58,806 nt of DNA from JAISST01 sp050434145. GTDB taxonomy: Bacteria > Fusobacteriota > Fusobacteriia > Fusobacteriales > Fusobacteriaceae. Within the stretch, counting starts at the first letter, position 1; each line of letters begins with the position of its first letter. The position numbers and the translations under genes are program-made. The notes under the pieces are model-generated. The model saw only the letters and a program-made list of their open reading frames with translations, was not told the DNA's origin and searched no databases. The DNA is taken from contig NZ_JBNPVX010000017.1 in assembly GCF_050434145.1 (NCBI RefSeq), positions 1 to 58,806 on the forward strand, in the 5' to 3' direction. Below are positions 41,572 through 50,340 of the stretch, piece after piece.

Positions 41572-43350
41572 ATGATTTATAGAACACATAATTTGGGAGA
41601 ACTTAGAGTAGAAAATATAGGTGAAAAAGTTATTTTATCTGGTTGGGTTGATACAGTAAGAGAACACAAAGATGTTACTTTTATTGATTTAAGAGATCGC
41701 CAAGGAAAAACACAAATTGTATTTAGTCCTGAATCCACTACCTCTGAATTATTAAAACGTTCAAAAAAAATAAAGTTAGAATCCGTTCTGAATATTGTGG
41801 GAATAGTGAGAGAACGTCAAAGTAAAAATCCAAACATTGCTACTGGCGAAATAGAAGTGTTAGTAAATGAATTGACAATACTTAATGAAAGTGAGGTTTT
41901 ACCATTTCCTATTTCTACTATAGATGATAATTTAAATGAAAACATAAGATTAAAATATAGATATCTTGATATTAGAAGAAATAAAATGCTTAAAAATCTT
42001 AAAAAGAGACATAAAATGCTTATGTCGATCAGAAATTATTTGGATGAAGAAGAATTTCTTGATGTTGATACTCCAATACTAACTAAATCAACACCAGAAG
42101 GGGCCAGAGATTTCTTAGTTCCTAGCAGAACTAATCCGAATAACTTCTTTGCTTTACCTCAGTCACCACAACTATTCAAACAATTACTCATGATTGGTGG
42201 TGTTGAAAAATATTATCAGATAGCTAAATGTTTTAGAGATGAAGATTTACGAGCAGACAGACAACCAGAATTTACACAACTGGATTTAGAAATGTCTTTT
42301 GTTAATCAAGAAGATGTAATGAACACAGTAGAAAATCTTGCTAAAAGAGTGTTTTTTGATGTGACTGGCAAGAGAGCAGATTATAAATTTCCTGTTATTC
42401 CTTATAGTGAAGCTATGGAAAAATATGGTTCTGACAAACCTGATACAAGATTTGAAGTATTACTTACTGATCTTAGTGACATTCTAAAAAACTCTGGTTT
42501 TAAAGCATTTTCTTCTACTATAGAAAATGGTGGAGTAGTAAAAGCTATTGTTGCTCCTAATGGTTATGAGAAATTCTCTAGAAAAATAATTAGTGAATAT
42601 GAAGAAGAAGCTAAAATATACTTTGGTGCCAAGGGAATGGCTTATATTAAAGTTACTAGTATTGGAGTAGAATCTCCTATTGCAAAATTCTTAAGTGAAG
42701 AGGAAATAAAAACTATTGTTACCAAGACAAAGGCAAAACCAAATGATGTTATTCTAATTATTGCTGATAAATCAAAGGTAGTCTATGGTGCTCTTGGAGC
42801 TCTTAGAATGAAAATAGGTAAGGATTTAAATTTAATAGATAACAATATGTTCAACTTTTTGTGGGTAGTTGACTTTCCAATGTTTACTTATGATGAAGAT
42901 GAAAAAAGATATAAAGCGGAACACCATCCTTTTACTGCTATTAAAGAAGCTGACATGGCTGCCTTTGAGTCTGGTGAAACTGAAGGAATCAGAACTAATA
43001 CATATGATATGGTATTAAATGGTTTTGAGATTGGTGGTGGTTCGATTAGAATATTCAACACTGAGATACAAGCAAAAGTTTTCCAAAGATTGAGTCTTTC
43101 TGAAGAGGAAGCTAGAAACAAATTTGGATTTTTCTTAGATGCATTCAAATATGGGGCGCCACCACATGGGGGGTTAGCTTTTGGTATTGATAGATGGCTT
43201 ATGGTGATGTTAAATGAAGATTCTATTAGAGATGTAATTCCTTTTCCTAAGACCAATAAAGGGCAGTGCTTGATGACTGAAGCACCAAATGTTGTAGAAT
43301 CAAAACAATTAGAAGAGCTTTATTTGCAGATGATAGAAGAAAAACAATAA
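41572..43350 (+). CDS. aspS: Aspartyl-tRNA synthetase (bacterial type)
   Basis: A 592-residue class II synthetase. An N-terminal OB-fold anticodon domain (VILSGWVDTVREHKDVTFID) is followed by motif 1 region VDTPILTKSTPEGARDFLVP, QSPQLFKQLLMIGG, and motif 2 FRDEDLRADRQPEFTQLD. The bacterial GAD insertion spans about residues 285-410. EIGGGSIRIF and motif 3 (APPHGGLAFGIDRWLMVM) follow. Length and the GAD insert mark the bacterial rather than archaeal form. RBS AGGAGG. Its leader is repeat copy E2, in the position where some bacteria carry a T-box; no T-box sequence is present. Confidence 0.97.
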   Translation: MIYRTHNLGELRVENIGEKVILSGWVDTVREHKDVTFIDLRDRQGKTQIVFSPESTTSELLKRSKKIKLESVLNIVGIVRERQSKNPNIATGEIEVLVNELTILNESEVLPFPISTIDDNLNENIRLKYRYLDIRRNKMLKNLKKRHKMLMSIRNYLDEEEFLDVDTPILTKSTPEGARDFLVPSRTNPNNFFALPQSPQLFKQLLMIGGVEKYYQIAKCFRDEDLRADRQPEFTQLDLEMSFVNQEDVMNTVENLAKRVFFDVTGKRADYKFPVIPYSEAMEKYGSDKPDTRFEVLLTDLSDILKNSGFKAFSSTIENGGVVKAIVAPNGYEKFSRKIISEYEEEAKIYFGAKGMAYIKVTSIGVESPIAKFLSEEEIKTIVTKTKAKPNDVILIIADKSKVVYGALGALRMKIGKDLNLIDNNMFNFLWVVDFPMFTYDEDEKRYKAEHHPFTAIKEADMAAFESGETEGIRTNTYDMVLNGFEIGGGSIRIFNTEIQAKVFQRLSLSEEEARNKFGFFLDAFKYGAPPHGGLAFGIDRWLMVMLNEDSIRDVIPFPKTNKGQCLMTEAPNVVESKQLEELYLQMIEEKQ

Positions 43351-43402
43351 AATAATATTACAGGGTGCTTCTACACTAGCTCCCTAGATATGGAAAAATC
43401 AC

Positions 43403-43431
43403 TTGATAAAGTAAATATATTGTGATATAAT
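43403..43431 (+). promoter_or_regulatory. Strong promoter of the 6S-like RNA
   Basis: TTGATA, exactly 17 bases, TATAAT, with the start expected near 43438. One of the best consensus promoters in the window, and it drives a non-coding stretch. Confidence 0.85.
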
Positions 43432-43437
43432 CATATA

Positions 43438-43641
43438 CAGGAAGTCTGGCCTACTCGCTATTTTCCTGAGGTTTTGGGCCTAATGTCGTCACGGGACTGG
43501 CTCTACCTTCAATAGTTCAGCAAAATCACGAATATTTTGAAGCTCAAGGTATTACGGATTCTGTATATTGTTGGCATCTGGTTACCACTTACTTTTTGGC
43601 GGCTAAAACTATATCGAAGGCGGTAGGCTGGATATTCTTTC
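43438..43641 (+). ncRNA. 6S-like small RNA between aspS and argS
   Basis: About 200 bases, richer in G+C than the surroundings and without a reading frame. The ends pair: AGGAA then GCCTAC on the 5' side with GTAGGC then TTCTT on the 3' side. A central hairpin has TACCTT with AAGGTA and CAAAAT with ATTTTG. Between them lie irregular helices and a large open region around TTTTCCTGAGGTTTTG, giving one long rod with a bubble. That shape and size fit 6S RNA, which mimics an open promoter and binds RNA polymerase. CCTGAG also resembles the conserved 6S bubble sequence. A consensus promoter and a terminator bracket it. It is not RNase P, SRP or tmRNA: their signature sequences are absent. Identity is inferred from structure. 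Confidence 0.65.
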
Positions 43642-43648
43642 ATAAAGT

Positions 43649-43670
43649 AGGACATTATTGTCCTTTTTTT
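43649..43670 (+). terminator. Terminator of the 6S-like RNA
   Basis: AGGACA, loop TTAT, TGTCCT followed by a seven-T run. It closes the small RNA and separates it from argS. Confidence 0.92.
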
Positions 43671-43755
43671 ATTAAAGAAAGAGAATTTACTTTGATAAAT
43701 TAATATAGATTAATAAGAGGGTTACACTAATATTTTATTATAGAGGTGAATATAA

Positions 43756-45468
43756 ATGTTATGTATTGATAAAAAACTAGCTGTTATTATTGAAAATACA
43801 GTAAAAAAGTTATTTAACATCGAAGGATTAAAGCCAGTGGAAGTCTCTATGGCTACAAAAGAAGAATTTGGAGACTTTCAAAGTAATTTTGCTATGATGA
43901 ACTCCAAAATAATAGATGAGAATGGAGTAGATATTGCTAAAAAGATAATAGACAATATTGAAAAGGGTGATGTTATTGAAAAATTGGAAGTAGCTGGAAA
44001 TGGATTTATAAATATATTTTTAAAACCTAAATTCTTAGGAAATTATGTAAAAAAATGTTACTCTGAAAAATATGATTTTTCTTTTTTGAATAGAGAAGGG
44101 GATGTCATTGTAGATTTTTCTTCTCCTAATATTGCTAAAAGAATGCATATTGGTCATTTGAGATCAACTATCATTGGGGATTCTATCTGTAGAATTTATA
44201 GATATCTTGGTTATAATGTAGTTGCAGATAATCATATTGGTGATTGGGGAACACAATTTGGAAAATTAATAATAGGATATAGAAAATGGCTTAATCAAGA
44301 TGACTATAAGAAAAATGCTATTGAAGAACTTGAAAGAGTATATGTAAAATTTGCTGAGGAATCCAAAGGAAATCCAGCTTTAGAAGAAGAAGCTAGATTA
44401 GAATTAAAAAAACTTCAGGAAGGTGACAGTGAAAATTATAAGTTATGGAAAGAATTTATAGCTGTTTCTTTGGAAGAATATGCAAAACTTTATACCAGAC
44501 TAGATATACATTTTGATACTTATAATGGAGAATCTTTCTATCATAATATGATGCAAGGAGTCATTGACGAACTAGTATCAAAAAATATTGCTGTAGAAGA
44601 TGAAGGGGCAAAAGTGGTATTTTTCAATGATGATGACAAGCTGTTCCCATGTATTGTGCAGAAAAAAGATGGTGCTTTTCTATACTCTACTTCAGATATT
44701 GCTACTGTCAAATACAGAAAAGATAACTACAATATAAATAAATTGGTATATCTTACTGACGAAAGACAACAAGATCACTTTAGACAATTTTTTAAGATAA
44801 CAGACATGCTTAATTGGAATGTAGAAAAACATCATGTTTGGTTTGGTATCATGAGATTTTCTGATGGGGTTTTCTCTACAAGACTAGGGAATATTATCAG
44901 ATTGGAAGAATTATTAGACGAAGGAAATAAAAGAGCTTATGATGTTGTTAATGAAAAAAATCCAGATCTAACTAAAGAAGAAAAAGAACATATTGCCGAA
45001 GTAGTTGGAATAGGTGCTATTAAATATGCGGATCTATCGCAGAATAGGCAAAGCCCAGTTATATTTAAATGGGATAAAATATTATCTTTTGATGGGAATA
45101 CAGCTCCATATCTGCAATATTCTTATGCTAGAATACAATCTATTATGAGAAAAGCTTTAGAAGATGGAAAAGCAATCACAGATGATTATGATGTTATAAT
45201 TAATAATGACTATGAAAGATTCCTTGCAGATCATATTCTAGCTTTTCCTATGGCTGTGTTAAAAGCTGCCAATACTTTTAAACCTAATACTGTAGCTGAT
45301 TACTTATTTAGTCTAGCTAAAAAATTTAATAGTTTTTATAATGCATGTCCGATACTTAATCAACCTGAAGAGATATTGTATTCTAGAGGATTATTAGCTA
45401 AAATAACTGCTAAGGTTCTTAAAGAAGGATTAATGCTATTAGGAATTGACACTTTAGAAAAAATGTAA
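43756..45468 (+). CDS. argS: Arginyl-tRNA synthetase
   Basis: A 570-residue class I synthetase. An N-terminal Add-1 domain (about residues 1-110) precedes VDFSSPNIAKRMHIGHLRST, with the HIGH signature. VADNHIGDWGTQFGKL, YLTDERQQDHFRQFF and FSTRLGNIIRLEELLD (in place of KMSKS, as in many ArgRS) follow. The C-terminal anticodon domain has PYLQYSYARIQSI near residue 455. RBS AGAGGTGA, ATG 43756. About 85 bases separate it from the 6S-like RNA terminator. Confidence 0.97.
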   Translation: MLCIDKKLAVIIENTVKKLFNIEGLKPVEVSMATKEEFGDFQSNFAMMNSKIIDENGVDIAKKIIDNIEKGDVIEKLEVAGNGFINIFLKPKFLGNYVKKCYSEKYDFSFLNREGDVIVDFSSPNIAKRMHIGHLRSTIIGDSICRIYRYLGYNVVADNHIGDWGTQFGKLIIGYRKWLNQDDYKKNAIEELERVYVKFAEESKGNPALEEEARLELKKLQEGDSENYKLWKEFIAVSLEEYAKLYTRLDIHFDTYNGESFYHNMMQGVIDELVSKNIAVEDEGAKVVFFNDDDKLFPCIVQKKDGAFLYSTSDIATVKYRKDNYNINKLVYLTDERQQDHFRQFFKITDMLNWNVEKHHVWFGIMRFSDGVFSTRLGNIIRLEELLDEGNKRAYDVVNEKNPDLTKEEKEHIAEVVGIGAIKYADLSQNRQSPVIFKWDKILSFDGNTAPYLQYSYARIQSIMRKALEDGKAITDDYDVIINNDYERFLADHILAFPMAVLKAANTFKPNTVADYLFSLAKKFNSFYNACPILNQPEEILYSRGLLAKITAKVLKEGLMLLGIDTLEKM

Positions 45469-45480
45469 AATATTATTTAG

Positions 45481-45502
45481 AAAGAGGCAACTAAGCCTCT
45501 TT
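45481..45502 (+). terminator. Hairpin after argS
   Basis: AAAGAGGC, loop AACTAA, GCCTCTTT. The T-run after it is interrupted (CAGTAATTTTT), so termination may be partial and allow read-through into the transporter gene. Confidence 0.7.
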
Positions 45503-45527
45503 CAGTAATTTTTAGGGAGACTTTAAT

Positions 45528-46433
45528 ATGATAGAGACAAGAATTGTTAGCAAAAAAGAGAAAATTGCAATTTTGGAAGCATTTGTAGGATATGGTATTT
45601 TTGGATTTAGTTTTTTATTTTCCAAAAGAGTTCTAGCTTTTACAGATGAATATGTGCTTTTGGGATTACGGTTTTTACTTGTATTTATTATTATGAACAT
45701 TTTACTGTTGACTGGAAAAGTAAGGGTTAATTTTAAAGATAAACCTATTGGTTATTTGCTTCTATTAGGTACTTTACAACCAGTCATCTACTTTTCTTGT
45801 GAAATAGGTGGAATAAAACTGGTAGATACATCTCTAGTTGGAATTTTGATTGCTTTGACACCAATTCTCTCGATGGTTATGGGGATTATAGTTCTTAATG
45901 AAAAGGTAAATATAATACAAAAACTATCTGTATTAGCTTCTGTTTTTGGAGTTATTTTAACTACTGCTGGGCAATTTGGCAGTAATTTTAGCATAAAAGG
46001 ATTGTTATATATACTATGTGCTGTAATGGCTGCTTCTATGTACAATCTTATCAGTCGTAAATCTGCTAATTCTTTTAGTGCTTTTGAAATGACTTATGTG
46101 ATGTTTGCTATTGGATTTGTATATTTTTCTTTCAGAGCCTTTATACGTATTGATGGTAATTATAGCGAAAAATTACTATTGCCTTTACAAAATAAAGATT
46201 TGTGGATTGCTTTAATTTACTTGTCTTGTATATCCTCAGTAGGGGCGTTTATGCTTATTAATCATGCTGTATCGTATCTTAGTGTTTCCAAAATATCTGT
46301 ATTTGCCAATGTTACCACTGTTATTTCTATTTTAGCTGGTGTCTTTATCTTAAAAGAAAATTTTAATTTATATCAAGTTATAGGATCTATCATTATTATT
46401 CTAGGTGTTTATGGTGCCAATAGGGAAAAATAG
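45528..46433 (+). CDS. EamA/DMT-family transporter
   Basis: A 301-residue membrane protein with about ten hydrophobic helices in two EamA repeats (roughly 10-145 and 155-298). Typical stretches are YGIFGFSFLFSKR, LLGLRFLLVFIIM, LVGILIALTPILSMVMGIIV and SVGAFMLINHAVSYLSVSK. Members of this superfamily move metabolites such as amino acids or nucleotide precursors, often outward; the substrate is unknown. A second member lies at 52856. RBS is a weak AGGGAG before ATG 45528. Confidence 0.9.
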   Translation: MIETRIVSKKEKIAILEAFVGYGIFGFSFLFSKRVLAFTDEYVLLGLRFLLVFIIMNILLLTGKVRVNFKDKPIGYLLLLGTLQPVIYFSCEIGGIKLVDTSLVGILIALTPILSMVMGIIVLNEKVNIIQKLSVLASVFGVILTTAGQFGSNFSIKGLLYILCAVMAASMYNLISRKSANSFSAFEMTYVMFAIGFVYFSFRAFIRIDGNYSEKLLLPLQNKDLWIALIYLSCISSVGAFMLINHAVSYLSVSKISVFANVTTVISILAGVFILKENFNLYQVIGSIIIILGVYGANREK

Positions 46434-46478
46434 TAATTTTATAATATTTATGATAATATAGTCTATAAAATATAATTG

Positions 46479-46558
46479 TGTTATACTTTGAAATCATCTT
46501 GTTGAGACAAAGAGTTCTCTCAAAATTAATTTATTTTCATTAATATTTATGTTATAAT
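46479..46558 (+). promoter_or_regulatory. Putative extended -10 promoters of rapZ
   Basis: Two extended -10 elements: TG-T-TATACT at 46479-46487 and TG-T-TATAAT at 46550-46558, both without a good -35. Between them a small hairpin TTGAGA/TCTCAA (about 46502-46522) could form in a transcript from the first. Confidence 0.5.
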
Positions 46559-46610
46559 AGCAGTAGAATATTAAGTGAATTATTAATATTTATTTTTAGG
46601 GAGAAATTTT

Positions 46611-47489
46611 ATGGAAGAAATTAAACAGCATATCAATGGAGATAAAGAAATAGTAATTGTTACTGGATTGAGTGGAGCTGGGAAATCATCAGCTATTAAT
46701 ATCCTAGAAGATTTGGGGTATTATGCAGTAGATAATTTGCCATGTGATATTATCCCATTTTTTTTAAAGACTTCTCGAGAAAAAATTGCTTTAGGTTTGG
46801 ATATTCGTACCTTTAATAAAATAGATGAAGTATTTGATATTCTTAAACAATTAAAAAAAGAGAAAATTAAATATTCTATTATATTTATGGAAGCATCTGA
46901 AGAAACTATTCTAAACAGATACAATTTAACTAGAAGAAAGCACCCATTATTATCTCCTACTTTGAGTGAGAGTATAAAAAAAGAAAGTGAAATTATGTAT
47001 ATATTGAAAGATATAGCTTCTGGAATTATTGACACCACATATCTTAATATAAAAAATCTTCCTGAACAGCTAATTACTCTTCTAAATATTGATAGAACCC
47101 ATAAAGATATGAATATACACATAATATCTTTTGGGTTTAAATATGGGGTTCCGATTGATGTAGATTTGGTATTTGATGTCAGATTTTTACCTAACCCATA
47201 TTATTATGAAGAACTTAAAGATAAGAATGGTGAAAATGCAGAAATATTAGATTTTCTTCTAGGGTTTCCTATAACTAAAAATTTTTATTTGAAATTAATA
47301 GATATGCTTTCTTTCCTTATACCTAATTATATAAAAGAAGGTAAAAAACATTTAACTATTGGAATAGGGTGCAGTGGTGGAAAACATCGTTCAGTAGCAT
47401 TATCATCTATATTGTCCAAAGAATTGAAAAAAATGAAAAATTTAAATATATATTTGACGCATAGGGAGAATGAGAGGGGAAATTGGTAA
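46611..47489 (+). CDS. rapZ: RapZ/YvcJ family nucleotide-binding protein
   Basis: A 292-residue P-loop protein. Walker A is VTGLSGAGKSSAINILEDLG, followed by AVDNLPCDIIPFF. The C-terminal domain has VDLVFDVRFLPNPYY and the phosphate-binding GIGCSGGKHRSVALS. In E. coli RapZ guides RNase E cleavage of the GlmZ small RNA and senses glucosamine-6-phosphate; Bacillus YvcJ has GTPase/ATPase activity and a role in competence. Which role applies here is unknown. ATG 46611 follows AGGGAG. The stop overlaps the uvrC start by seven bases. Confidence 0.94.
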   Translation: MEEIKQHINGDKEIVIVTGLSGAGKSSAINILEDLGYYAVDNLPCDIIPFFLKTSREKIALGLDIRTFNKIDEVFDILKQLKKEKIKYSIIFMEASEETILNRYNLTRRKHPLLSPTLSESIKKESEIMYILKDIASGIIDTTYLNIKNLPEQLITLLNIDRTHKDMNIHIISFGFKYGVPIDVDLVFDVRFLPNPYYYEELKDKNGENAEILDFLLGFPITKNFYLKLIDMLSFLIPNYIKEGKKHLTIGIGCSGGKHRSVALSSILSKELKKMKNLNIYLTHRENERGNW

Positions 47490-49276
47490 AAGAATTAAGA
47501 AATAATCTCAAAGAGAAGTTATTAGATATTCCAGATAACCCTGGTGTATACTTAATGAAACAAAATGGGAAAATTATTTATATAGGTAAAGCTAAAAACC
47601 TTAAAAAACGTGTTTCTTCATATTTTAATAGAGAACATGACCATGAAAAAACCAAGGAACTTGTTAAAAATATAGATGATATTGATTTTATTATTTGCAA
47701 AAGCGAAGTAGATGCATTTATCTTAGAAAATAATTTAATCAAAAAACATACACCAAAGTATAATATTAATTTAAAAGATGAAAAAACTTATCCTTACATT
47801 AGAATTAGCAAAGAAGATTTTCCAAATATAAAAATTATTCGTACTACAAAAACACTTGATACACAAAGTGGAATGTACTTTGGTCCCTATCCTTCTGGTG
47901 GTTTTCATTTGAAAAAAACATTAGTTAGGTTATTTAAGTTGCGAGATTGTAATAAGGATATGAGAAAAACTGCTATTAGACCATGTCTAAAATATTATAT
48001 GAAAATGTGTCTTGGGCCATGTGCCTTCAAAGATATTAAAAATAATTATCAAGAATTAGTTGAAAATGCTAAAGATGTTTTAAGAGGTCATGGAAAGCAA
48101 GTTATAGAAAAATTGAAAGAAGACATGATAAAATCTTCTGAAAATATGGAATTCGAAAAGGCGATTATACAACGTGAACAAATAAGAGAATTGGAGAATG
48201 CTGTAAGTACACAAATAAGTGAATATGGAAAAGATTTGGATGAAGATATATTCACATTCAAAGTAGAAAATGAAATTGCTTTTATATGTGTTCTCAATGT
48301 AAGAGAAGGTAAAATATTGGGAAAAGTTTCTACTAATATTGATCTAAAAGAAAAAATGTATGAGAATATATTTGAAGAAGTGTTTCTTGGATTCTACAGC
48401 ATACATCCAATTCCTAAAAATATTATATTACAAGAAGAGAATGAAAATCAGATAGAACATATTTCTATTCTTCTGGAAGAATTTAGCAATAAGAAAATTG
48501 AATTTCACTTTCCCAAAATTAAAAGTCGTCGAAAAGAGTTACTAGACATGGGAATAGCTAATCTTACAAGGGATATTGAATCTTATTACAAGAAAAAATC
48601 TGTGGTTGAAGAAGGATTGTACAAAATATATCATACTCTTAACCTAAAGAGATATCCTCGTAAAATAGAATGTTTTGATATTTCTAATATTCAAGGTAAG
48701 GATGCAGTAGCCTCTATGAGTGTTTCTGTGGAAGGGCGTGCATCGAAAAAAGATTATAGGAAATTTAAGATACGATGTAAGGATACTCCTGATGACTTTA
48801 TGATGATGAGAGAAGCTATCACTAGAAGATACAGTAAACTAGAACCTGAACAATTCCCAGATGTGGTATTGATAGATGGCGGATTAGGGCAAATTAATGC
48901 TGCTGGACAAATTTTTAAAGAATTAAAAAAGGAAGGCATAGCTGAATTACTAAGCCTTGCAAAACGAGACGAAGAAATATATAAGTATGGAGAAAATATT
49001 CCTTATTCATTTCCAAAAGATCAAGAAGCTCTTAAAATTTTTCAAAGAGTTCGAGATGAGGCTCATAGATTTGGCATAACTTATCATAGAAAACTGAGAA
49101 GTAAACGTATAATTTCTTCTCAATTGGAAAAAATAGATGGTATCGGTCCTAAAAGACGTGATATGTTAATAAAAAAATATGGTTCTGTAGCTAAGATAAA
49201 GGAAAAATCTATAGAAGAATTATCTGAAGTAATTCCAATAGAATTAGCATATCGCATCAAAGAAGAATTAAAATAG
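47483..49276 (+). CDS. uvrC: UvrABC excinuclease subunit C
   Basis: Makes the two incisions around DNA lesions in nucleotide excision repair. The 597-residue protein starts with a GIY-YIG nuclease domain (NPGVYLMKQNGKIIYIGKAK). A UVR motif lies at about 205-240 (MEFEKAIIQREQIREL), then the RNase-H-like C-terminal nuclease (IECFDISNIQGKDAVASMSV and VLIDGGLGQINAA). Helix-hairpin-helix repeats end it (IDGIGPKRRDMLIKKYGS). The start is TTG 47483, five bases after GAGGGG, inside the end of rapZ; coupling is likely. Confidence 0.96.
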   Translation: MVKELRNNLKEKLLDIPDNPGVYLMKQNGKIIYIGKAKNLKKRVSSYFNREHDHEKTKELVKNIDDIDFIICKSEVDAFILENNLIKKHTPKYNINLKDEKTYPYIRISKEDFPNIKIIRTTKTLDTQSGMYFGPYPSGGFHLKKTLVRLFKLRDCNKDMRKTAIRPCLKYYMKMCLGPCAFKDIKNNYQELVENAKDVLRGHGKQVIEKLKEDMIKSSENMEFEKAIIQREQIRELENAVSTQISEYGKDLDEDIFTFKVENEIAFICVLNVREGKILGKVSTNIDLKEKMYENIFEEVFLGFYSIHPIPKNIILQEENENQIEHISILLEEFSNKKIEFHFPKIKSRRKELLDMGIANLTRDIESYYKKKSVVEEGLYKIYHTLNLKRYPRKIECFDISNIQGKDAVASMSVSVEGRASKKDYRKFKIRCKDTPDDFMMMREAITRRYSKLEPEQFPDVVLIDGGLGQINAAGQIFKELKKEGIAELLSLAKRDEEIYKYGENIPYSFPKDQEALKIFQRVRDEAHRFGITYHRKLRSKRIISSQLEKIDGIGPKRRDMLIKKYGSVAKIKEKSIEELSEVIPIELAYRIKEELK

Positions 49277-49320
49277 TTTTTTATATATTCAAAAAATTTT
49301 AGTTTAAAGGGGAATTTCAT

Positions 49321-50340
49321 ATGATAAACAAAATTTTCTCTAAAAAAAAATATTTTCTATTTTTGCTTTTGATAAATCTATTTAATGTCTCTCAAGGTGA
49401 GACTATAATCAAAAGAAAAGATTCAGTACAATATGTGAACTTTAACAAAAATTATCCTACTTCTGAAGTGAATGTAATTAACATTTATCAGATTAATTAC
49501 CCTGCTTCTTCCAAAGAAAAAGATAAATTTTTTGCTGAGATGAATGTACTAGCATCAAAACTTTTGTTACATAAATCATCAATAAATATAATATTTCCTG
49601 ATGATTTATTGGCAGATATTCATAGTATCAATGAAGAAGGAACATTTACCAATGAAAGTTTATATAGTAAATATGCTGCCGATCTCACAGATAATGATAA
49701 ACATATTATTGACAGAGCGATTGATGTAGGGTATCCTGAAGATTTTGGAGATATACAAGAACACTTAAATAAACAAGTATATTATTGGCTCAATTATTTG
49801 GGAAGAGCTGATGAATATGATCCAGAAATGTACTATAGTGAATTTGATAAATCTGAATTAATGGAAGAAGTGATTGAAAACAGAAAAAACCTTGTGAAAA
49901 CTATTTATCCAATACAAGATAATGCAATCATTGAAATTAATGAAAAAAATTTAAATCAAGCATATTCATTGGAGAATCCTATATATATTTCTGATAAACT
50001 TTTGAAAAAATTGGACATGACAAAAATTAAATCAAGAATAATATTTAAACCTTTTGGAAATTTAGAAAAAATTTATAAGAACAAACTAACACTCGTGGAA
50101 GGAAAGACTTCTACTACTATTAAAGATTATAGTTTTTATCCTATAATTTTTAAAAAGAAAAATATTTCTGAGTTGATAAATAATATAGATAACAATACTG
50201 TAAAAATAAATGAATTAAAAAACTTTTCTTTTATTGAAAGAAAAGGTAAAAAAATAAATCGTGCAACAGTGAGAAAAAATATTCCACAAAGAAATACTAT
50301 ACAATTTAGAGATGGTGTCTCAGAATGGGTGATTGATTAA
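49321..50340 (+). CDS. Exported protein of unknown function, coupled to a PP2C phosphatase
   Basis: A 339-residue protein I do not recognise. The N-terminus has Lys residues then a hydrophobic stretch (YFLFLLLINLFNVSQG), consistent with a signal peptide; the rest is soluble. It is rich in Asn, Lys, Ile, Asp and Glu. A helical acidic middle (about 95-190, including DNDKHIIDRAIDVGYPEDFG) precedes a more beta-rich C-terminal half. There are no cysteines in the mature part and no repeats. RBS AAAGGGG. Its stop overlaps the next start by one base (TAATG), so synthesis is coupled to the SpoIIE-type phosphatase; it may be the sensor for that protein. Confidence 0.8.
   Translation: MINKIFSKKKYFLFLLLINLFNVSQGETIIKRKDSVQYVNFNKNYPTSEVNVINIYQINYPASSKEKDKFFAEMNVLASKLLLHKSSINIIFPDDLLADIHSINEEGTFTNESLYSKYAADLTDNDKHIIDRAIDVGYPEDFGDIQEHLNKQVYYWLNYLGRADEYDPEMYYSEFDKSELMEEVIENRKNLVKTIYPIQDNAIIEINEKNLNQAYSLENPIYISDKLLKKLDMTKIKSRIIFKPFGNLEKIYKNKLTLVEGKTSTTIKDYSFYPIIFKKKNISELINNIDNNTVKINELKNFSFIERKGKKINRATVRKNIPQRNTIQFRDGVSEWVID

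Noticed and set aside
43438..43641. RNase P RNA, SRP RNA or tmRNA
   Set aside because: Signature sequences (GAGGAAAGUC of RNase P, GGAAGCAGCC of SRP, the CCA-ended tRNA-like fold of tmRNA) are absent, and the length and rod shape fit 6S better.
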